NCBI GenBank assembly: GCA_965198855.1
Contig: CBDAPZ010000001.1
Location: 1,302,001 to 1,366,000, forward strand
Direction: 5' to 3'
DNA from: BOG-908 sp965198855
GTDB taxonomy: Bacteria > Pseudomonadota > Alphaproteobacteria > Acetobacterales > Acetobacteraceae
DNA length: 64,000 bases
Position numbers and translations under genes: made by a program. Under the pieces are notes generated by a model. The model had not been told where the DNA came from. It made no database searches and was given only the letters and a program-made list of their open reading frames with translations. Each line of letters opens with the position of its first letter. Positions within the stretch are counted from its first letter, which is position 1. Of this stretch, positions 52,099 through 61,879 are shown piece after piece.

Positions 52099-52779
52099 TC
52101 AGAGGCTGCCGGCATCGGCTGGCGGATCAGCGGCACCGCTGATGGTGCCGATGTCATTGAAATCGGCGTCAGCGACCGGTTCTGGAAAGGGTTTTGGGCC
52201 TGATTCGGTAGGTGGCGCGGGGCGGATGAACCAGTTGGCGGCTTGTTCGGCGCGAGACAAAGCGCGATCGAGGGCTGCCATAGTGGTGGAGAGATCGGGG
52301 CTGTCGTCGGTCTGCCAGGCGCGCAGGGTGTAGAGCCAGACGGCAATCAGGCCGTCGGTGGCGAGCAGACCGCGCAGGCCGGTGGTTTTCACGCCGGCGG
52401 CGGCGAGCATCCAGCCCATGCTTTCGGCGGTGGCTGCGGCCAAAAGTAACGCTGTCGGCGGGTCAGTCGCCAGGCCGTGAAGCAGCGCAAGCACGCCGGC
52501 ACGGTGCGTTTGCAGGGCGTCGAAGCGCCGCATGAGCAGATCGAAGAGGCGCTCGCGTGTCGGGCCGATTTCCGGAGCGTCCTCGAGGGCGAGGCTGTCG
52601 GCATGTTGTCCAAAGCGGAGCAGGATCGCATTGCGGCTCGGGAAGCGGCGACGTGCCTGTTCCAGCGGGAGTGTGCCGGCGCGGGCGGCGCTGATCACGG
52701 TGACGTTCTGCCAGCCCTCTTTGGCAGCAATCGCGAAAGCGCTCGTGATGAGGGCTGAGTCGTAGTCTTCATCGGTCAT
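52099..52779 (-). CDS. COQ9/TetR-like protein
   Basis: 226 aa. TetR-like N-terminal helices (ALITSAFAIAAKEGWQNVTV, ARRRFPSRNAILLRF) and a COQ9-like C-terminal part (AAATAESMGWMLAAAG, LRAWQTDDSPDLSTTMAALD then RALSRAEQAANW). Alphaproteobacterial COQ9-like proteins are linked with ubiquinone biosynthesis rather than DNA binding. Start ATG 52779. Confidence 0.8.
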   Translation of the reverse strand: MTDEDYDSALITSAFAIAAKEGWQNVTVISAARAGTLPLEQARRRFPSRNAILLRFGQHADSLALEDAPEIGPTRERLFDLLMRRFDALQTHRAGVLALLHGLATDPPTALLLAAATAESMGWMLAAAGVKTTGLRGLLATDGLIAVWLYTLRAWQTDDSPDLSTTMAALDRALSRAEQAANWFIRPAPPTESGPKPFPEPVADADFNDIGTISGAADPPADAGSL

Positions 52780-52822
52780 GTTGCATGCGTCTCAGACTTA
52801 GTAGGTCTTTGCAACAGCGAAG

Positions 52823-52874
52823 GAATCAAAAGTTTTGTGGTTCGATTTTTCAAAAAAGAACGTCTTGCTGCCTA
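52823..52874. terminator. Hairpin repeat unit after proC
   Basis: TCAAAAGTTTTGTGGTTCGA, then TTTTTCAAAAAAGAACGTC: a degenerate unit of the family. In the proC sense the stop codon (52872-52874) is followed at once by the hairpin and an AAAACTTTTGA tail. Likely terminator of proC. Confidence 0.6.
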
Positions 52875-53678
52875 CCCTGCAAGTTCCTCGGCTCTGTCGA
52901 CCGCCGCCTGAACCGCATCACGCAATGTTTTCGGCCAAGCCTCGGGGTGCATCAGCTTTTCCAGCGCTTTTTGGGTGACGCCATTCGGGCTGGTGACGCC
53001 CTTCCTGAGATCGGCCGCGTCTTCGGTCGAGGCCGCGAGGAGTGCGCCGGAGCCGGAGACGGTTTTGCGGCCGAGTTGGCGTGCGAGGGTGGGGTTTATG
53101 CCGTGTTCGATGGCGATCTGTTCCAGGAGTTCGGCGAGGAGGAACACGTAGGCGGGGCCGCAGCCCGAGATGGCGGTGAGCGGATCGATGAGGGATTCGC
53201 GGTCGAGCCACGCGACGTCTCCGACCGCTTCGAGCAATTCGGTGCAGAGTTGTTTTTGCGCGTCCGACACGGTGGGGCTGGCGAAGGCACCGGTGATGCC
53301 CTGACCGACGGCGGCCGGCGTATTGGGCATGGTGCGGACGATGGGGTTTGGTGTGGCCAGAAGTGCAGCGAGGCGGGCGATCGGGATGCCGGCGAGCACG
53401 GAAAGCACGACGGCTTGCGGGGGTAGGGAAAGCGTCGGGATGACCGCATTGGCCATTTGCGGCTTGATCGCGAGGATCACGGCGCTTGGCTGGAAGTCTT
53501 TCGGGATCGACGCGGCATCCGGGACCATGATGTCGATGGTTTCGCGTGCGCGGTTCTTTGGGAGGGATGGATCGAGCAGCACAGAGGGCGCCAGGCCGCG
53601 GGCACACCAGCCCGCGAACATGGCGCCGCCCATGCGGCCTGCGCCTACGAGAAGGATGGGCGGAAGTTGCGTGCTCAC
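52872..53678 (-). CDS. proC: Pyrroline-5-carboxylate reductase
   Basis: 268 aa from GTG 53678, overlapping the ybjN stop (GTGA). NADP fold ILLVGAGRMGGAMFAGW, then RTMPNTPAAVGQGITG, ISGCGPAYVFLLAELLEQ and VTSPNGVTQKALEKL. Last step of proline synthesis. The long upstream open frame is a shadow of ybjN. Coexpressed with the YbjN-like gene. Confidence 0.95.
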   Translation of the reverse strand: MSTQLPPILLVGAGRMGGAMFAGWCARGLAPSVLLDPSLPKNRARETIDIMVPDAASIPKDFQPSAVILAIKPQMANAVIPTLSLPPQAVVLSVLAGIPIARLAALLATPNPIVRTMPNTPAAVGQGITGAFASPTVSDAQKQLCTELLEAVGDVAWLDRESLIDPLTAISGCGPAYVFLLAELLEQIAIEHGINPTLARQLGRKTVSGSGALLAASTEDAADLRKGVTSPNGVTQKALEKLMHPEAWPKTLRDAVQAAVDRAEELAG

Positions 53679-54175
53679 GCTTCGCCCACGCACTCCAGCA
53701 TGGCGGCTTCCAGTGCTTCGGCCGGCGACTTGCCGCCCCAGAGCACGAACTGGAACGCCGGGTAGAAACGCTCGCATTCGGTAATAGCGATGTCGATCAT
53801 ATCCTCCAGGCTTTCCGCCGAGGCGCCGGGAGCGCCGCGCAGGAGCACCGAATGGCGGAACAGCGGCATGCCGTCCTCGCTGTCCATGCCGAAATGGCCG
53901 ATCCAGAGTTTCTCGTTGGCCAATGCCAAGAGTTCGTAAAGGGCGCCGCGCCGCGATGCGGGCACCTTGAGGTCGAAAGTGCAGGTGAAGTGCATGGCGG
54001 AAATCTCGCCGGACCATGCGAAATATAGCCCGTAATCGCACCATTTGCCGGGCGCCTCGGCAGCCATCTCGGCGTCCGACCGGCGGTCGAACACCCACTC
54101 ATTGGCCGCCACGATCTGCTCCATGACGTCGAGCGGGTTCTTGGCGGCTTCGTTCGTCTGCATGCTCAGAGACAT
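53675..54175 (-). CDS. YbjN domain protein
   Basis: 166 aa. VFDRRSDAEMAAEAPGKWCD, then LYFAWSGEISAMHFTCTFDL, ALANEKLWIGHFGM and PAFQFVLWGGKSPAEALEAA are typical of YbjN in alphaproteobacteria. GGGGAGACC precedes ATG 54175. Role unknown; pairing with proC by overlap is common in this group. Confidence 0.85.
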   Translation of the reverse strand: MSLSMQTNEAAKNPLDVMEQIVAANEWVFDRRSDAEMAAEAPGKWCDYGLYFAWSGEISAMHFTCTFDLKVPASRRGALYELLALANEKLWIGHFGMDSEDGMPLFRHSVLLRGAPGASAESLEDMIDIAITECERFYPAFQFVLWGGKSPAEALEAAMLECVGEA

Positions 54176-54356
54176 AAAAGGTCTCCCCTGGACAGGAGGA
54201 AGGCCGGATGCCGCGCCGGCCGCCTCGGACGAGACCCGCCGGGCACGACAATCAAGAGGTTATGGGGAGACAGAGAGTCGCTGCAAGAAGGAAGCGGGAG
54301 AAAGATAAGGAAGCATGGGGGAAATGAAGCCATTCCCCCCAAACCCCCAGCATTAT
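54176..54356. other. Intergenic region with a terminator-like hairpin 3' of thiL
   Basis: TGGGGGAA (54316-54323) and TTCCCCCC (about 54333-54340) form a stem. On the minus strand it lies just after the thiL stop and may end the rib-nusB-thiL transcript. The rest (54176-54315) holds the ybjN promoter region; no gene is seen. Confidence 0.45.
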
Positions 54357-55304
54357 TTAGAAATGACTCCAGCCTTTTTTCTCAAGGGGAACGACCTGCC
54401 CCACCGCGTCGAGCACCCGGACACGAGGAGAACCCGGGGCAAAGCTGCCGATTCGCGTGATCTGCAGGCACGTGCGCAGGCCTTCAGACATCAACGCCAG
54501 TTCTTGCTCAGGCGGCACAGCCAGCAGCAACTCGTAATCGTCGCCGCCGGTAAGGCACAGCTCCAATAAACCGGCCGCATGGGCCGCATCGGAAAGCGGC
54601 ACCCGCGCCATCTCGATCTCCGCCGCAACCAGGCTGGCACGGCACAGATGTCCGCAATCCTGAACAAGCCCGTCCGATACATCCATCGCCGCGGACACGA
54701 TCCCGGCCAGGCAAAGTCCGAGCCGCGGCTGCGGCAGACGATACCGGCTAGCCAAAAACCCGGTGGGATCAGCAACCGTGCCTTGCAAGGCGCGCAGCCC
54801 CAGCGCGCCATCGCCAATCGTGCCAGTCACCCAGATGCCATCGCCAGCCCGCGCACCCTGCCGGCGCAGCGCAGTGCCCGGCGCCACATGCCCGATGACC
54901 GTTGCAGAGAGCGAAATTGGCCCTGGCGTGCTCGTGGTATCCCCACCCAGCAGCGAAATACCGAAGGCTGCCTGGTCAAGCGCCAAGCCCGCAGCAAATG
55001 CCGCAAACCAATCAGAGGAGGTGCTGGTAGGCACCGACACGGTCAGAAAATAGCCAAGCGGCGCGGCCCCCATCGCCGCCAGATCGGACAAATTTACCCG
55101 CAGCAATTTGCGTCCGATCGTCTCCGGCGGATCGTCAGGCAGAAAATGCACGCCGCCGACCATGGCGTCGGCCGAGACCACCAATTCGCGGCCGGGCGGC
55201 GGCAAAAACACCGCCGCGTCGTCCGACAGCCCCAACGACCCCTCACCCGCCAGCGGCTTGAAGAAACGCGCGATCAGGTCGAATTCCGGCGGCAGCGTCG
55301 CCAA
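54357..55304 (-). CDS. thiL: Thiamine-monophosphate kinase
   Basis: 315 aa. Opening FDLIARFFKPLA, SDDAAVFLPP, VVSADAMVGGVHF, NLSDLAAMGAAPLGYFLTVS, SLLGGDTTSTPGPISLSATV, AMDVSDGLVQDCGHLCRAS, and LTGGDDYELLLAVP are ThiL marks. It phosphorylates thiamine-P to the coenzyme. Three bases after nusB, in the usual rib-nusB-thiL order. Confidence 0.95.
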   Translation of the reverse strand: MATLPPEFDLIARFFKPLAGEGSLGLSDDAAVFLPPPGRELVVSADAMVGGVHFLPDDPPETIGRKLLRVNLSDLAAMGAAPLGYFLTVSVPTSTSSDWFAAFAAGLALDQAAFGISLLGGDTTSTPGPISLSATVIGHVAPGTALRRQGARAGDGIWVTGTIGDGALGLRALQGTVADPTGFLASRYRLPQPRLGLCLAGIVSAAMDVSDGLVQDCGHLCRASLVAAEIEMARVPLSDAAHAAGLLELCLTGGDDYELLLAVPPEQELALMSEGLRTCLQITRIGSFAPGSPRVRVLDAVGQVVPLEKKGWSHF

Positions 55305-55307
55305 AGT

Positions 55308-55799
55308 TCAGCTCCCGGTTTTGGCTTCCTTCGGCCGCAGCGTGCGCGACAGAGTTTCCAGAATGCCATTGGCCATGCGCGGTTCGTCGCCGATGAAAAA
55401 CCCGTGCGCCACGTCGAGATATTCGTTGATCACCACGGCAACAGGCGGCCCATCGCGCATGAACAGCTCGGCCCCGCCGGCGCGCAGCAACGCCCGCAAT
55501 ACTGGATCCAGCCGCCCGAGTGGCCACTCCGCCGGCAGGGACTCGGCAAGCATTCTATCCAGCTCATCTTGCTTCTCGACCGCCATGCGCACGATCCGGC
55601 CGAACAGCTTTACGTGCGCATCGGGCACCCTGCCCTCCTCGAACCCGCCGGTGCCCGGCAGCTCGCCCAGTCGATGACGGACGAACTGGTCGATTACCGT
55701 CTCCGGATTCTCCTCGCTCTGTTCGATCTGGAACAAGGCCTGCACCGCACCCACACGGGCTGCGGTGCGCGGCCGGCCTGTCGCCGGCACCTTGCTCAT
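55308..55799 (-). CDS. nusB: Transcription antitermination factor NusB
   Basis: 163 aa from ATG 55799, overlapping the ribH stop (TGATG); TTG 55802 is an alternative. ARVGAVQALFQIE, DRMLAESLPAEWPLGRLDPV, LRALLRAGGAELFM and AVVINEYLDVAHGFF match NusB. Binds boxA RNA with NusE in rRNA antitermination. Confidence 0.95.
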   Translation of the reverse strand: MSKVPATGRPRTAARVGAVQALFQIEQSEENPETVIDQFVRHRLGELPGTGGFEEGRVPDAHVKLFGRIVRMAVEKQDELDRMLAESLPAEWPLGRLDPVLRALLRAGGAELFMRDGPPVAVVINEYLDVAHGFFIGDEPRMANGILETLSRTLRPKEAKTGS

Positions 55800-56277
55800 C
55801 AATCGGCTCCCAGCTGGCGCGCGGCGGACACCTGCATCAGCGCAGCGGCCGCCGTCTCGGCGCCCTTGTTATGGCCATCGGCGCTGCTGCGTGCCGTTGC
55901 CTGCTCGATCGAATGCACGGTCAGAACGCCGGAGCCCAGCGCGATGCCATGCTCGAGCGCCACGTTCATCAAACCCGCCATCGTTTCCCTGCAGATATAC
56001 TCATAATGATCCGTGCCGCCGCGTACGATGCAGCCGAGCGCCACGTAACCGTCGAAATGGCGCTTTCCGCCCAGCGCGATACGGATCGCCTGCGGCAGCT
56101 CGAAACTGCCGGCGACATCAAGGATTTCATGCGTAGCGCCCGCCTCTTGCAGAATGCGCAATGCGCCTTGCGTCATGCCGTCGACCACCTCGCGGTAATA
56201 GGGGGCACGCACCACCAGCAGATGCGGCGCCGGGCCCGGCACGCGAGGCGCTGCCGGCATCGGCGCGTCGGCGGTGC

Positions 56278-56281
<4 letters not shown>
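55799..56281 (-). CDS. ribH: 6,7-dimethyl-8-ribityllumazine synthase
   Basis: 160 aa. LLVVRAPYYREVVDGM, ILDVAGSFELPQAI, YVALGCIVRGGTDHYEYIC, GIALGSGVLTVHSIEQATAR, NKGAETAAAALM. Joins DHBP and the pyrimidine in riboflavin synthesis. Overlaps ribBA (ATGA) and nusB. Confidence 0.95.
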
Positions 56282-57401
<1,120 letters not shown>

Positions 57402-57405
<4 letters not shown>

Positions 57406-58016
57406 GCGGTCTCCGTCAGCCGCGCCACGTAGCGGGCCAGCATGTCGATCTCGATGTGGACCGCATCGCCGGGCACACGCAACCCGAGCGTGGTATTGTC
57501 GGCCGTGTGCGGGATGATGTTGACGCCGAAATTTTCCGTCCCATCCGTCGCCGTAAAAACCGCGTTGACGGTGAGCGAGATACCGTCGATCGCGACCGAT
57601 CCTTTCGCCGCAATATAGCGGTGCAGCGGGGGCGGAACCGACACCACGATGCGCAGCGAGCCGCCCTCTGGCGTGATCGAGACGATGTGGCCGATGCCGT
57701 CGACATGGCCGGAGACGATGTGGCCGCCCATCTCATCGCCCATGCGCATCGAGCGCTCGAGATTGATGCGCGTGCCGTGTTTCCAATGGCCCAAGGTGGT
57801 GCGCGAGACAGTCTCACCGGAGACGTCGATGGCGAAAGAGTCCTTTGCCAGATCGGTGACGGTCAGGCAGCAGCCAGAACAGGCGATGGAAGCGCCGATC
57901 TCGGCGCCGGCGAGAAAGGCAGCGGGCACGCCGATGACGGCGCGCATGTCGGTGCCGTCGCCGCCGCGCGCCACGCTGCGCACTTCGCCCTGCGCCGTGA
58001 TGATCCCCGTAAACAT
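57402..58016 (-). CDS. ribE: Riboflavin synthase alpha chain
   Basis: 204 aa. MFTGIITAQGEVRSVARGG, CSGCCLTVTDL, FAIDVSGETVSRTTLGHW, GGHIVSGHVDGIGHI, GSVAIDGISLTVNAVF and ADNTTLGLRVPGDAVHIEID: the two lumazine-binding repeats of riboflavin synthase. Between ribD and ribBA in the same operon; overlaps ribBA by ATGA. Confidence 0.95.
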
Positions 58017-58033
58017 AGTTTTAAGCTCCGCTC

Positions 58034-59185
58034 TTACGCACGCATGAATTCGCTCATCATGTCTGACCCCATGCGGCGCGGACCTTCGCCGACCGGCTTG
58101 AAACGCGGCATCGCGGAGAGCCGGTCGATGCCCAGCGACTGGATTGCAGGTGTTGCGTCGCCGCCGAGCAGCCCCGGCGCATGGAACCAGACGACACGGT
58201 CCACCAGATCGGCCCGCAGGAGCGAGGCTGCAAGCCTGGCACCGCCTTCGACGAGGATGCGCGTGAGCCCCCGCGTTCCGAGCGCCGCCAACGCAGCCGC
58301 CAGATCGACACCGTCTTCGCCTTTCGGTACCGGTATGCAGCGGGCTCCAGCCTCGGCGAGAAGCTGGGCACGTGTCGCCTGGATCTCACCCGGCTGGATG
58401 TCCGCGGCGGAGACGCCATCCGGCAGGCTGTTGGTATGATAGAGAATCCAGCTCGGCGCATGATGCGCGCTGGTCACCAGATGAGCGTCGCGCGGGATGC
58501 GCAGAAAACCATCGGTCACGATGCGAACCGTCGAGCGATGCGCATAGCCGGGTAGGCGGCAGGTGAGAGCGGGATTGTCGGCCAGCACTGTGCCGATGCC
58601 GGTCATCACCGCATCGTGGCGGCCGCGCAGGGCATGCACCGCCTGCCGCGCCGCTTGGCCGGTGATCCACTGGCTTTCGCCGCCGGCAGTAGCGATCCGG
58701 CCATCCAGCGTGGACGCGATCTTCAGCGTCACCAGCGGGCGGCCGAGGCGCACGCGGGCGAAGAAGCCGGAAAGCGTGTCGTTCGCTTCTTCCGCCATGA
58801 ACCCGGCCAGGATTTCGATACCGGCATCCCGCAATCGCGCCAGCCCTTGTCCATCCACGCGCGGATCAGGATCGCCGGCCGCGACCACCACGCGAGCGAC
58901 ACCGGCCCCGACCAACGCGTCTGCGCAAGGCGGCGTCTGGCCATGATGGCTGCACGGCTCCAGCGTGACATACACCGTGCCGCCGCGCGCCGCCTGGCCA
59001 GCCACAGCCAGCGCGTTGGTCTCGGCATGCGGCCGGCCGCGCAGGCCGGTGCGGCCGCGTCCGACCACGCGGCCATCCTTATCCGTAATGACGCAGCCGA
59101 CCGAGGGGTTCGGCCAGGTGGCACCGAGGCCGCGTGCCGCGAGGGACAGGGCCGCAGACATGTGGACATGATCCGCGTCAAGCAT
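58034..59185 (-). CDS. ribD: Bifunctional diaminohydroxyphosphoribosylaminopyrimidine deaminase / reductase
   Basis: 383 aa from ATG 59185, overlapping the nrdR stop by 8 bases; longer in-frame start lies inside nrdR. Deaminase zinc site: PHAETNAL and TLEPCSHHGQTPPCADALV. Reductase: GRPLVTLKIASTLDGRIATA, SQWITGQAARQAVHALRGRH, DAVMTGIGTVLADNPALTCR, LVEGGARLAASLL. Steps two and three of riboflavin synthesis. Confidence 0.95.
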   Translation of the reverse strand: MLDADHVHMSAALSLAARGLGATWPNPSVGCVITDKDGRVVGRGRTGLRGRPHAETNALAVAGQAARGGTVYVTLEPCSHHGQTPPCADALVGAGVARVVVAAGDPDPRVDGQGLARLRDAGIEILAGFMAEEANDTLSGFFARVRLGRPLVTLKIASTLDGRIATAGGESQWITGQAARQAVHALRGRHDAVMTGIGTVLADNPALTCRLPGYAHRSTVRIVTDGFLRIPRDAHLVTSAHHAPSWILYHTNSLPDGVSAADIQPGEIQATRAQLLAEAGARCIPVPKGEDGVDLAAALAALGTRGLTRILVEGGARLAASLLRADLVDRVVWFHAPGLLGGDATPAIQSLGIDRLSAMPRFKPVGEGPRRMGSDMMSEFMRA

Positions 59186-59636
59186 TCGGCTCCTCCAGAG
59201 AGCCAAGAAAAGCTTCAAAATCCTTGGCTTCTCGGAAGTCTCTATAGACACTTGCAAAGCGGACATAGGCCACTTCGTCCACGTCCTTCAGGGTTTCCAT
59301 GACGAGTTCGCCGATCTGCTTGCTCGGGATGTCCGTCTCACCAGAAGCTTCCAATTGCCTGACAATGCTGTTTACGACTCGCTCCATGCGGCCATCCTCC
59401 ACCGGGCGCTTGCGCAGCGCGATGCTGATCGAACGGTCGAGTTTCTCGCGTTCGAACGGCACACGCCGTCCGTCGCTCTTGAGCACAAACAGCTCGCGCA
59501 ATTGCACACGCTCGACGGTGGTGAAGCGCTGGCTGCAGCTGGTGCAGAAACGGCGGCGACGAATGGCGGCGCCATCCTCCGCCGGGCGGCTATCCTTCAC
59601 CTGTGTGTCTTCGTGACCGCAAAAGGGGCACCGCAT
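59178..59636 (-). CDS. nrdR: Transcriptional repressor NrdR
   Basis: 152 aa. Zinc ribbon CPFCGHEDTQVKDSRPAED then RRRFCTSCSQRFTTVER, and ATP-cone with FVLKSDGRRVPFEREKLDRS, ELVMETLKDVDEVAYVRF. Controls ribonucleotide reductase genes by ATP/dATP level. Heads nrdR-ribD-ribE-ribBA-ribH-nusB-thiL. A short tandem repeat (GACGACT twice) is seen upstream at about 59640-59660. Confidence 0.97.
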   Translation of the reverse strand: MRCPFCGHEDTQVKDSRPAEDGAAIRRRRFCTSCSQRFTTVERVQLRELFVLKSDGRRVPFEREKLDRSISIALRKRPVEDGRMERVVNSIVRQLEASGETDIPSKQIGELVMETLKDVDEVAYVRFASVYRDFREAKDFEAFLGSLEEPNA

Positions 59637-59699
59637 GGTCAGTCGTCAGTCGTCAGTTGCGGTCGTCGGATAGCAGAGTCCGCACCAGCGCGTTAGCGC

Positions 59700-61685
59700 T
59701 CACATCGCCTTTGCCCGACGCTCCGGAACGATCGCATTTTGCAGATAGGGTGCGAGATCGGCTTCGGGCATCGGCCGGCTGAACAGATAGCCCTGCATCA
59801 TGCGGCATCCCAGCGAGGCAAGAACGCGCATCTGCGCCTCCGTCTCCACGCCTTCGACCACGCAATCCATGCGCAGCGTATCGCAGAGATCGACCACGGT
59901 GCGCACGATGTCCCTCGCCATCTGGCTGGCATGGATATCGGCGACAAAACTGCGGTCGATCTTGATCTTGTCGGGTTTCAACCGGTGCACATGGCTGAGG
60001 CTGGAGAAGCCGGTGCCGAAATCGTCCAGCGTGATACGGGCGCCGGTCTGCCGCAGCAGCACCAGGGATTCTTCCGCCAGAGCGAAGTCGCGGATGACCG
60101 CAGTTTCAGTGATTTCCAGGTCGATCCGCTCCGGCGCCACACCGCCGGCCAGGATGATCCGCCGCAGGCTGGCCACGGTCTCCGGCGTGGTGACATCCTG
60201 CGCAGAAAGGTTAAAGGCAATGCGCAGATGCGGCGGCAGCCTGGCCGCGCCCGCGAGGGCGTTTTGCAGTAAGGCCTCGCTCAACCGGCCGATCACCCGC
60301 AATCGCTCCGCAGCCGGCACGAATACGTCCGGCCCCACATGCCCGTATCCCGGGCAGGACCAGCGCGCGAGCGCTTCGAAGCCTAGTGTGCGCAGGCTGC
60401 CGGCTTCGACGATTGGCTGGTAGGCCAGCCAGAACTCGCGGCCGAAATCGGCATGGCGCAGGGCATGATCGACCAGGCTGCGCCGGCGTATCAGCGCCTC
60501 ATGGTCCGACGAGAAGATCACCGCCTGGCCGGTGCGTTTCTCCTTGGCGGTGTAGAGCGCGTAATCGGCACGTTCGAACAGCGCCTTCGTGGTATCGCCA
60601 TCCGCAGGAAAAGCGGCGAGCCCCGCGGAGCCGCAGACATCTGCCTCGATCTCCGGCAGCAGATACGGTCCGCTCAGCCGGGCGCAGAGTTGGGCACCGA
60701 AATGCGCGATGGTCGACGCGTCCGGATCGCAGGTGAGGATGACGCCGAACTCATCGCCGCCGAGACGCGCGACGGAGATATCGGGCCCCGAGAGCGCGAG
60801 CAGCCGGTCGCCTACTTCCTTCAGCAGCTGGTCGCCGGCGCCATGGCCGTGCACATCGTTGACTCCCTTGAAACCGTCCAGGTCGATCAGCGCCAATGCC
60901 ATGCGGGTGTGCCCTAGCCGCGCGCGATCGAGCGCGATTTCGACCTCGGCGAGGAAGCGGCGGCGGTTCGGCAATTGGGTAAGACTGTCGAGATTGGCGA
61001 GGCCGTAATTCTCGTCGCTCAGCCGCTGGGTATCTTCCTGGCGGAGCAGCAATTCACGTTGGGATCGAACCAGGGCTGCGAAGTCGCTGTAATTGCGTTG
61101 CAAGATGTAGATCATGCCCATCGTCACCATCGCCAGGTTGGCAGCGATGGCCATGAGCACCGGCTGTCCGCTAAGGCCGAAGAAGAAGGTGAAGGGCAGG
61201 ACGACGAAGAAGGTGAGCAGCAGGGCGGCGCTGCGCAAATTCATCAGGCAAAAGATGCAGGTGATGACGGTGATCGCCATGTAGAAAGCGACGTGGCAGC
61301 GCGCATAGGCATCCCCATAGGGATACAGGCTCAGGGCCCACCCCGCGAACCCCAGGCCGAGAAAAGGTACTAGCCACACCGTGGTTTGCAGCTTGTGGAT
61401 GGCCGCCTCGGCCGAGACGATCCGCTTGGCGTGGCGCAGCCAGAACCAGGAACGATTCAGGCAGATCAGGCCGAGGGCTGTCGGCAGGAAAAAGGTCAGC
61501 ATGGCCGGCGCGGTGTGCCAATGGGTGGCCGACAGCAGAGCCGCGTTGGCCATCAAGATCACATAGAGCAGCGGCAACTGGGTGGAAAACGCAGCGATCT
61601 GGGAACGCGCAAGTTCAGGATCGTCGACCGGCACCGAGAGGATCGCGCGCAGGCTGGCCAAGCTGCGCGCCGGCGAAAAGATCAT
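59700..61685 (-). CDS. Membrane-bound GGDEF-EAL protein (c-di-GMP turnover)
   Basis: 661 aa. Six predicted TM helices (residues about 35-195), then a short helical linker and GGDEF domain (NLDSLTQLPNRRRFL; ALIDLDGFKGVNDVHGHGAG; SVARLGGDEFGVIL) and EAL domain (LGFEALARWSCP; FNLSAQDV; LEITETAVI; LDDFGTGFSSL; KIDRSFVADI). Both active-site motifs are intact. The allosteric RxxD I-site is absent (SGPD at that place). It lies 63 bases upstream of nrdR on the same strand, so it may be in the rib operon. Confidence 0.95.
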   Translation of the reverse strand: MIFSPARSLASLRAILSVPVDDPELARSQIAAFSTQLPLLYVILMANAALLSATHWHTAPAMLTFFLPTALGLICLNRSWFWLRHAKRIVSAEAAIHKLQTTVWLVPFLGLGFAGWALSLYPYGDAYARCHVAFYMAITVITCIFCLMNLRSAALLLTFFVVLPFTFFFGLSGQPVLMAIAANLAMVTMGMIYILQRNYSDFAALVRSQRELLLRQEDTQRLSDENYGLANLDSLTQLPNRRRFLAEVEIALDRARLGHTRMALALIDLDGFKGVNDVHGHGAGDQLLKEVGDRLLALSGPDISVARLGGDEFGVILTCDPDASTIAHFGAQLCARLSGPYLLPEIEADVCGSAGLAAFPADGDTTKALFERADYALYTAKEKRTGQAVIFSSDHEALIRRRSLVDHALRHADFGREFWLAYQPIVEAGSLRTLGFEALARWSCPGYGHVGPDVFVPAAERLRVIGRLSEALLQNALAGAARLPPHLRIAFNLSAQDVTTPETVASLRRIILAGGVAPERIDLEITETAVIRDFALAEESLVLLRQTGARITLDDFGTGFSSLSHVHRLKPDKIKIDRSFVADIHASQMARDIVRTVVDLCDTLRMDCVVEGVETEAQMRVLASLGCRMMQGYLFSRPMPEADLAPYLQNAIVPERRAKAM

Positions 61686-61832
61686 GGCGCGCGGACGGAC
61701 GAACGCGAATGCGGCACTCTGTCTCTTTCAAAGTCGGGTCGGCCGAGGCGGCCGCGAAAGACAGATCAGTAGCCGCATCTTAGTTAGCGTTTGGTTAAGA
61801 TCGAGCTGTTACCTCCAGCGCCAACCTTCAGA

Positions 61833-61879
61833 AGCAAAAGTCTTTTGATTCTTTTTATCAAAAAACAACTGCTTCCTCA
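61833..61879. terminator. Hairpin repeat unit after purD
   Basis: GCAAAAGTCTTTTGATTCTT, then TTTATCAAAAAACAACTGCTTCC. Stem is degenerate (GATTCTTTTT / AAAAAACAAC). The purD stop (61877-61879) is the first triplet in the purD sense, followed by the hairpin and AAAAGACTTTTGC tail. Confidence 0.6.

Noticed and set aside
54579..56006. 475-codon plus-strand ORF over thiL, nusB and ribH
   Set aside because: It spans three recognised genes on the other strand, and is Arg/Gln-rich without motifs.
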